NCBI GenBank assembly: GCA_035626675.1
Contig: DASPNH010000001.1
Location: 1 to 8,177, forward strand
DNA from: DASPNH01 sp035626675
GTDB lineage: Bacteria; Desulfobacterota; Binatia; UBA1149; CAITLU01
Length of the DNA stretch: 8,177 nucleotides
Direction: 5' to 3'
Part shown: positions 4,984 through 8,177 of the stretch, in pieces
Layout of the letters: each line of letters opens with the position of its first letter
Position numbering within the stretch: position 1 is the first letter of the stretch
Program-made: the position numbers and the translations under genes
The notes under the pieces: model-generated
The model's database searches: none
The model's input: only the letters and a program-made list of their open reading frames with translations
What the model was told of the DNA's origin: nothing

Positions 4984-6495
4984 ATGACGGCCATCGCCCC
5001 GCATCGACTTCTGCGCATCGCGACCGTGCTCGTGCTGGCGTGGGCGGCCGCGGACCGCGTGCTGGCGCTGGGGCGCCTTCCCGGCATCAACGGCGACGAG
5101 GCCTGGTACGCCGTGCAGCTCCTGCGCTGGGGCGACGGCGAGCTTCGAGTGGTGCGCACGCCGACGGGAAACATTCCGGGGCCGCTTCATCTGGGAATGC
5201 TGTGGGCGGGACTGGCCCTTCTTCCGAACCAGCTGTGGGTGCTGCGCCTGCCCTCGCTCGTCTCGAGCGTCGCGGCCTGCGGCGTGCTGTTCGCGACTGT
5301 GCGCCGGCATTTCGACCTGGAGACGGCGGTCATCGGTCTGCTGCTGCTCGCGTGCATGCCGGTGGCCATCGTCTACGCACGCTTGGGATGGGACGCGAGC
5401 CACGGTCCGCTGCTCGGAGCACTGATGCTGTGGTCTGCGCTCGAGCCCAGGCCGATGCTATTGGCGGTGCTGTTCGCGTTCGCGCTCTGGAACCATCCGA
5501 CCAACGTCTTCGCCGCACCGTTCCTGGCAGCGGTGCTGTGGTCGCGCCTGCCGCACCGCACGCCGGGCACGCGTGCGCTGTGGGCGACGGCGGGTCTTGC
5601 GGCGGCGACGCCGGTACTGCTGTGGAGTTCCTCGGCGGCGTCGAACCTGGCGTCGCGCTCGGACTGGGTCGCGCGCCTGCTGTCGCCGGACGAGTGGCTG
5701 CGTCTGCTTCTTTCGCTCTTCGATTTTCTCTCGGGCGCGGCATCGATCGCCTATGTGGCCGGTCCCGACCTCGAGCAGCCGGGAACGGCGGCGGGGGCGA
5801 CGCTGGTCGCGGTGGTGATCGCCGCGGTCGTTGCCGGCCGCGGCGGCGCGCTGCCGGCGACCGGCGTAGCGATGCTGGTGGGGTTTGCCGCCTCGGTGCT
5901 GATCTTCGCGGTCGTTGCGGGGACGCGGGCCGTGACGTCGCATTCGGAACGCTATGCGATGGTGCTGGTGACGCCGGCGGTGGTATGCGCGGCGATGCTG
6001 CTGCGCCGGATCTCGGCGTCCGGTGCAGCGCGGGTCAGCTGGCGGCGCGGCGCGGGCTGGACCGCAGCGCTGATGATCAGCGCTGCGGCGCTCGTGTTCG
6101 TGCAGGTGAGCTATTTCGGCGTGCTGCATGCAACAGGATCGCTCTCGCATCGGACTTTCTGGACCGGACAGGTCGAGCCCAAGCAGGCTGCATGGGAGTC
6201 GATCGCCAGTCGTCTCCAGGACGAGCCGGCCGACCGGCGCGTCGTCATCGCGGCCGACGACTGGTGGAGCCACCAGCCGCTGGTCTATCTGGCCTGGCGC
6301 ACTCCGCGCGTCACCGTGCGGCGTATGCAGGCCGCTGAGCCGCGGCTGTCGAACGAGATACGCTACCTGGTCGGCTTCGACGGCGGTCCGATCGACGAGG
6401 CCGCGCGCTCGCTGTCCAATCACACGCAGCAGGAGCGCTGGACCATCCCCGGCACCGGACGCGACGCCGTCCTCCACGTCATCCGCCTCGAGTGA
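4984..6495 (+). CDS. Polytopic GT-C glycosyltransferase, PMT/ArnT-like
   Basis: A 503-residue integral membrane protein with about 11-13 hydrophobic segments (for instance near 10-30, 86-106, 113-131, 198-216, 265-285, 291-313, 358-382) and a soluble C-terminal part from about 390. The first outer loop holds GRLPGINGDEAWYAVQ, where D38-E39 sits at the place of the catalytic acidic residue of GT-C enzymes. YARLGWDASHGPLLG (131-145) and SERYAMVLVTP (321-331) match the conserved R..WD and RY...P positions of the PMT_2/GT39-GT83 relatives. Such enzymes take a sugar from a polyprenyl-phosphate donor on the outer face of the inner membrane and attach it to protein, lipid A or a glycan. Acceptor and sugar are not known. 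It starts 10 bases after the stop of the secreted protein. GAGG at 4978-4981 is too close to the ATG to be a good ribosome-binding site, so translational coupling is possible. Confidence 0.85.
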   Translation: MTAIAPHRLLRIATVLVLAWAAADRVLALGRLPGINGDEAWYAVQLLRWGDGELRVVRTPTGNIPGPLHLGMLWAGLALLPNQLWVLRLPSLVSSVAACGVLFATVRRHFDLETAVIGLLLLACMPVAIVYARLGWDASHGPLLGALMLWSALEPRPMLLAVLFAFALWNHPTNVFAAPFLAAVLWSRLPHRTPGTRALWATAGLAAATPVLLWSSSAASNLASRSDWVARLLSPDEWLRLLLSLFDFLSGAASIAYVAGPDLEQPGTAAGATLVAVVIAAVVAGRGGALPATGVAMLVGFAASVLIFAVVAGTRAVTSHSERYAMVLVTPAVVCAAMLLRRISASGAARVSWRRGAGWTAALMISAAALVFVQVSYFGVLHATGSLSHRTFWTGQVEPKQAAWESIASRLQDEPADRRVVIAADDWWSHQPLVYLAWRTPRVTVRRMQAAEPRLSNEIRYLVGFDGGPIDEAARSLSNHTQQERWTIPGTGRDAVLHVIRLE

Positions 6496-6500
6496 AGAAA

Positions 6501-6525
6501 GCGGCCCGGCACCTTCTCGGCCCGC
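6501..6525. terminator. Imperfect hairpin in the convergent gap
   Basis: GCGGCCC at 6501-6507 can pair with GGCCCGC at 6519-6525, with one internal C-C mismatch and an 11-base loop. It lies just after the GT-C stop and between two convergent genes, where a terminator is expected. No T-run is present on either strand, so the call is weak. Confidence 0.25.
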
Positions 6526-6531
6526 CCGAAG

Positions 6532-6555
6532 TTCAAGGGGACTGTCCCTTCAAGC
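6532..6555. repeat. Small palindromic motif overlapping the GT2 stop codon
   Basis: The segment reads TTCAAGGGGACTGTCCCTTC and on to AAG. Its centre (6536-6550) is an inverted repeat, AGGGGAC-T-GTCCCTT, with one G-T pair, and TTCAAG flanks it as a direct repeat at 6532 and 6550. The minus-strand GT2 stop (6552-6550) lies inside it. It resembles dispersed GGGGAC(A/T)GTCCCC palindromes that I recall from several bacterial genomes, some near REP-associated transposases. Only one copy is in this window. Confidence 0.45.
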
Positions 6556-7608
6556 TGAGCCGCGGGAGCGGGCGAAGTCGGACAGCGATGCGCGGTGGGT
6601 GCGCAGGAAATGCCCGACGCGCTCGATGGCGCGCGCGTCCTGCCGCAACAGCGCGCGCCGCACGCGCCATGCGCCAGCGAACATGCGCGCCGAGGACAGC
6701 CATGCACGCAGCAGCGTGCGCACCAGCTCGCTCGCTGGCGCCGTGCCTGCCAGGCCTGCGCCGGCTCCGGTGTTTCGAGCTGCATCGAAGCCGAGTCGTG
6801 CCAGGCGAGACAGCGTGCGCAGCGGAAGCGCGAGTAGCGTGGCCGCCGGCGCCGAATGCACCATCGTCAGGAAATGGTTCCGCTCGACGTGGAACGCCTT
6901 GAACATCGAGTGCGAGCTGCTGCTCGAGGACAGCTCGTGCCGCACCACCACCTGCGGTTCCGACACGAACCGGTATCCGAGCGCGACCATGCGCAGGCCC
7001 AGATCGCCGTCCTCGCAGTAGCAGAAGAACTCGTCGCGCATTCCGCCGGCGCGCCGCCACGCTCCGGTGCGATAGAGCGCGCAGGCGCCCGAGGGAGCCC
7101 CGACGCTCTCTGCCGGCAGGTCGTCGTACTGCCCGCGATCGGCCTCACCGAAACCGCGCGGGAAGCCGATGCCGTCGCTCGTGAAGAGCAGCCCGCCCAC
7201 GCTCTGGATCGTGCGCCCATCCATCGACAGCAGCTTCAGGCACGCGCCGCCGGCATCCTCAGGCATCGCTGCAGCGGCAGCGAACAGGCGCGCGGCGGCG
7301 CCCTCTTCGAGAACGGCGTCGTTGTTGAGCAGCAGCACGAAGGGCGTGGTCACGCACGACACTGCGCGATTGCACGCGGCCGCGAAGCCGATGTTGGCTT
7401 CGGTCTCGATGCGGCGCGTGATCACCGGATGCGCGCCGAAACGTAGCGGTGGCTGGTCCACCAGCACCACGTGCGTCAGCGCGGAAAGGCTGTCCAGGCA
7501 TCGGCGCGTCGGACCGGGCTCGCCGAAGTGGACGACGACGGCGGTGACGAGGGCGGCGGGATCGCCGTCGTCGGAAGGCTGCAGCGCCGTTGCCGTGGCG
7601 GGGACCAT
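6550..7608 (-). CDS. GT2 glycosyltransferase, rhamnosyltransferase-like
   Basis: A 352-residue family 2 glycosyltransferase of the WbbL/rhamnosyltransferase-like type, expected to transfer a sugar from a nucleotide donor to a glycan or lipid-linked acceptor on the cytoplasmic side. Motifs, counted from the ATG: TAVVVHFGEP opens the GT-A fold (22-31), NIGFAAACNRA at 72-82, LLLNNDAVL (92-100) with the NND metal site, GAPSGACALYR (170-180), and EFFCYCEDGDLGLR (193-206) carrying the E-D pair typical of the catalytic base loop. A run of six serines follows in ELSSSSSSH. The last 100 residues are rich in Ala, Leu and Arg and may form amphipathic membrane-facing helices; no clear membrane span is seen. 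The start could instead be the GTG at 7620, four codons upstream; neither start has a good ribosome-binding site. It lies 40 bases after gatB on the same strand and converges on the GT-C gene. The sugar is unknown. Confidence 0.9.
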   Translation of the reverse strand: MVPATATALQPSDDGDPAALVTAVVVHFGEPGPTRRCLDSLSALTHVVLVDQPPLRFGAHPVITRRIETEANIGFAAACNRAVSCVTTPFVLLLNNDAVLEEGAAARLFAAAAAMPEDAGGACLKLLSMDGRTIQSVGGLLFTSDGIGFPRGFGEADRGQYDDLPAESVGAPSGACALYRTGAWRRAGGMRDEFFCYCEDGDLGLRMVALGYRFVSEPQVVVRHELSSSSSSHSMFKAFHVERNHFLTMVHSAPAATLLALPLRTLSRLARLGFDAARNTGAGAGLAGTAPASELVRTLLRAWLSSARMFAGAWRVRRALLRQDARAIERVGHFLRTHRASLSDFARSRGSA

Positions 7609-7628
7609 GAGCGCAAGCACACTTCGCC

Positions 7629-7643
7629 GCCGGCAGCGCCGGC
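7629..7643. other. GC hairpin between gatB and the GT2
   Basis: GCCGGC (7629-7634) and GCCGGC (7638-7643) can fold into a six-base-pair stem with a three-base loop, shortly after the gatB stop in the minus direction. No T-run follows, so it may be a partial attenuator, an mRNA-stabilising stem or chance in GC-rich DNA. Confidence 0.3.
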
Positions 7644-7648
7644 TCGGC

Positions 7649-8177
7649 TCAGCCGCCCAGTCGCTCCTTGAGGATGCGATTGACCGTGGCCGGGTTGGCC
7701 TTGCCGCCGCTTTCCTTCATCACCTGGCCGACGAAGAAGCCGAACAGCTTGTCCTTGCCGCCGCGGTACTCGGCGACCTTGTCCGGATTGGCCGCCACGA
7801 TTCTGTCGATGACGGCGGCGATGGCGCCTTCGTCTGTGACCTGCACCAGGCCCTCGCGCTCGACGATCGCGCGCGGCATGTCGGAGGTGCCGACCATCTT
7901 CTGAAAAACCGTCTTGGCGATCTTGCCGCTGATGGTGCCGTCGTCGATGAGTGCGACCAGCTCGCCGAGCTGTGCAGGCGTGATCGGAAGGTTGGTGAAG
8001 TCGGCCTCGGCATCGCCGGCGGCCTCGGCGGCCACGCGCAGGACGTCGCTCATGATCCAGTTCGAGAGCGCCTTGGGGCTGCGATGCACGGCAACGGCCG
8101 CCTCGAACCAGTCGGCCAGCTCCCGGCTCGACGTCAGCACGCCTGCATCGTAGTCGGGGAGACCGTACTCGGAGACG
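7649..8177 (-). CDS. gatB: Aspartyl/glutamyl-tRNA(Asn/Gln) amidotransferase subunit B, C-terminal part
   Basis: About 175 C-terminal residues are visible; the gene continues past the right edge. The segment starts VSEYGLPDYDAGVLTSS, which is the GatB junction between the catalytic cradle and the helical domain, followed by RELADWFE and the YqeY-like tail domain (ITPAQLGELVALIDDGTISG, then AKTVFQKM). The end NPDKVAEYRGGKDKLFGFFV continues GQVMK and closes with ATVNRILKERLGG, the standard GatB C-terminus. GatB works in the GatCAB complex: it phosphorylates Glu-tRNA(Gln) or Asp-tRNA(Asn) and passes ammonia from GatA to form Gln-tRNA or Asn-tRNA, and the tail domain contacts the tRNA. Its presence means this organism makes at least one of these tRNAs by the indirect route. 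It is a housekeeping gene and gives a chromosomal context. No frame break is seen. Confidence 0.96.
   Translation of the reverse strand, partial: VSEYGLPDYDAGVLTSSRELADWFEAAVAVHRSPKALSNWIMSDVLRVAAEAAGDAEADFTNLPITPAQLGELVALIDDGTISGKIAKTVFQKMVGTSDMPRAIVEREGLVQVTDEGAIAAVIDRIVAANPDKVAEYRGGKDKLFGFFVGQVMKESGGKANPATVNRILKERLGG

Noticed and set aside
4691..4987. A His/Asp-rich 98-residue plus-strand frame that looks like a metal-binding protein
   Set aside because: It is a frame-shifted reading of the ACC/ACG threonine tract, which yields His and Asp codons automatically. It has no independent start signal.
2880..5174. A 764-codon open frame on the minus strand opposite the secreted protein
   Set aside because: It mirrors the repeat structure of the plus-strand gene, is low-complexity (Arg/Gly/Asp/Val) and runs into the next gene. 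The plus-strand frame has a signal peptide and known domains.
5458..6477. A 339-codon minus-strand frame opposite the GT-C gene
   Set aside because: The product is Arg/Gln/His-rich without motifs, while the plus strand encodes a regular multi-span membrane protein with GT-C motifs.
6856..7446. A 196-codon plus-strand frame opposite the second GT2
   Set aside because: It has no recognisable domain, and the minus-strand frame carries the NND and ED glycosyltransferase motifs.

Overview
The window is uniformly GC-rich, densely coding bacterial DNA with short gaps. No tRNA, rRNA, CRISPR array, transposase or prophage gene is visible. The best clue to the host is a secreted protein joining a beta-helical repeat region, myxobacterial-type Cys-rich repeats (DUF4215-like, CGDG...CDD...DGCS..C), a dockerin-like EF-hand pair and a Thr-rich tail. 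From memory this style is common in Candidatus Binatia/Binatota and other delta-proteobacteria-like or myxobacterial lineages. That placement is an inference.

Left part: the 5' end of a GAF-domain sensory gene runs leftward off the edge (minus, 1-387). It diverges from a complete zinc-dependent alcohol dehydrogenase (plus, 573-1664).

Centre: three genes in a row on the plus strand, 24 and 10 bases apart, look like one transcription unit. They are a polyprenyl-phosphate-sugar-synthase-like GT2 glycosyltransferase with two C-terminal membrane segments (1764-2813), the large secreted multidomain protein (2838-4973), and a polytopic GT-C glycosyltransferase of the PMT/ArnT type (4984-6495). A plausible reading is that the GT2 makes a lipid-linked sugar on the cytoplasmic face, the GT-C uses it on the outer face, and the secreted protein, about half threonine over its last 91 residues, is an acceptor. 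No single gene proves this; adjacency and family roles suggest it.

Right part: two minus-strand genes converge on the cassette. A second GT2, of rhamnosyltransferase-like type (6550-7608), follows the 3' end of gatB (7649 to beyond the right edge). A small palindromic motif overlaps the stop codon of this GT2 in the convergent gap.

Ribosome-binding sites are weak or missing before most starts, so start codons rest mainly on domain boundaries and spacing. The long antisense open frames over the dehydrogenase/GT2 and over the secreted protein are composition artefacts of high GC.
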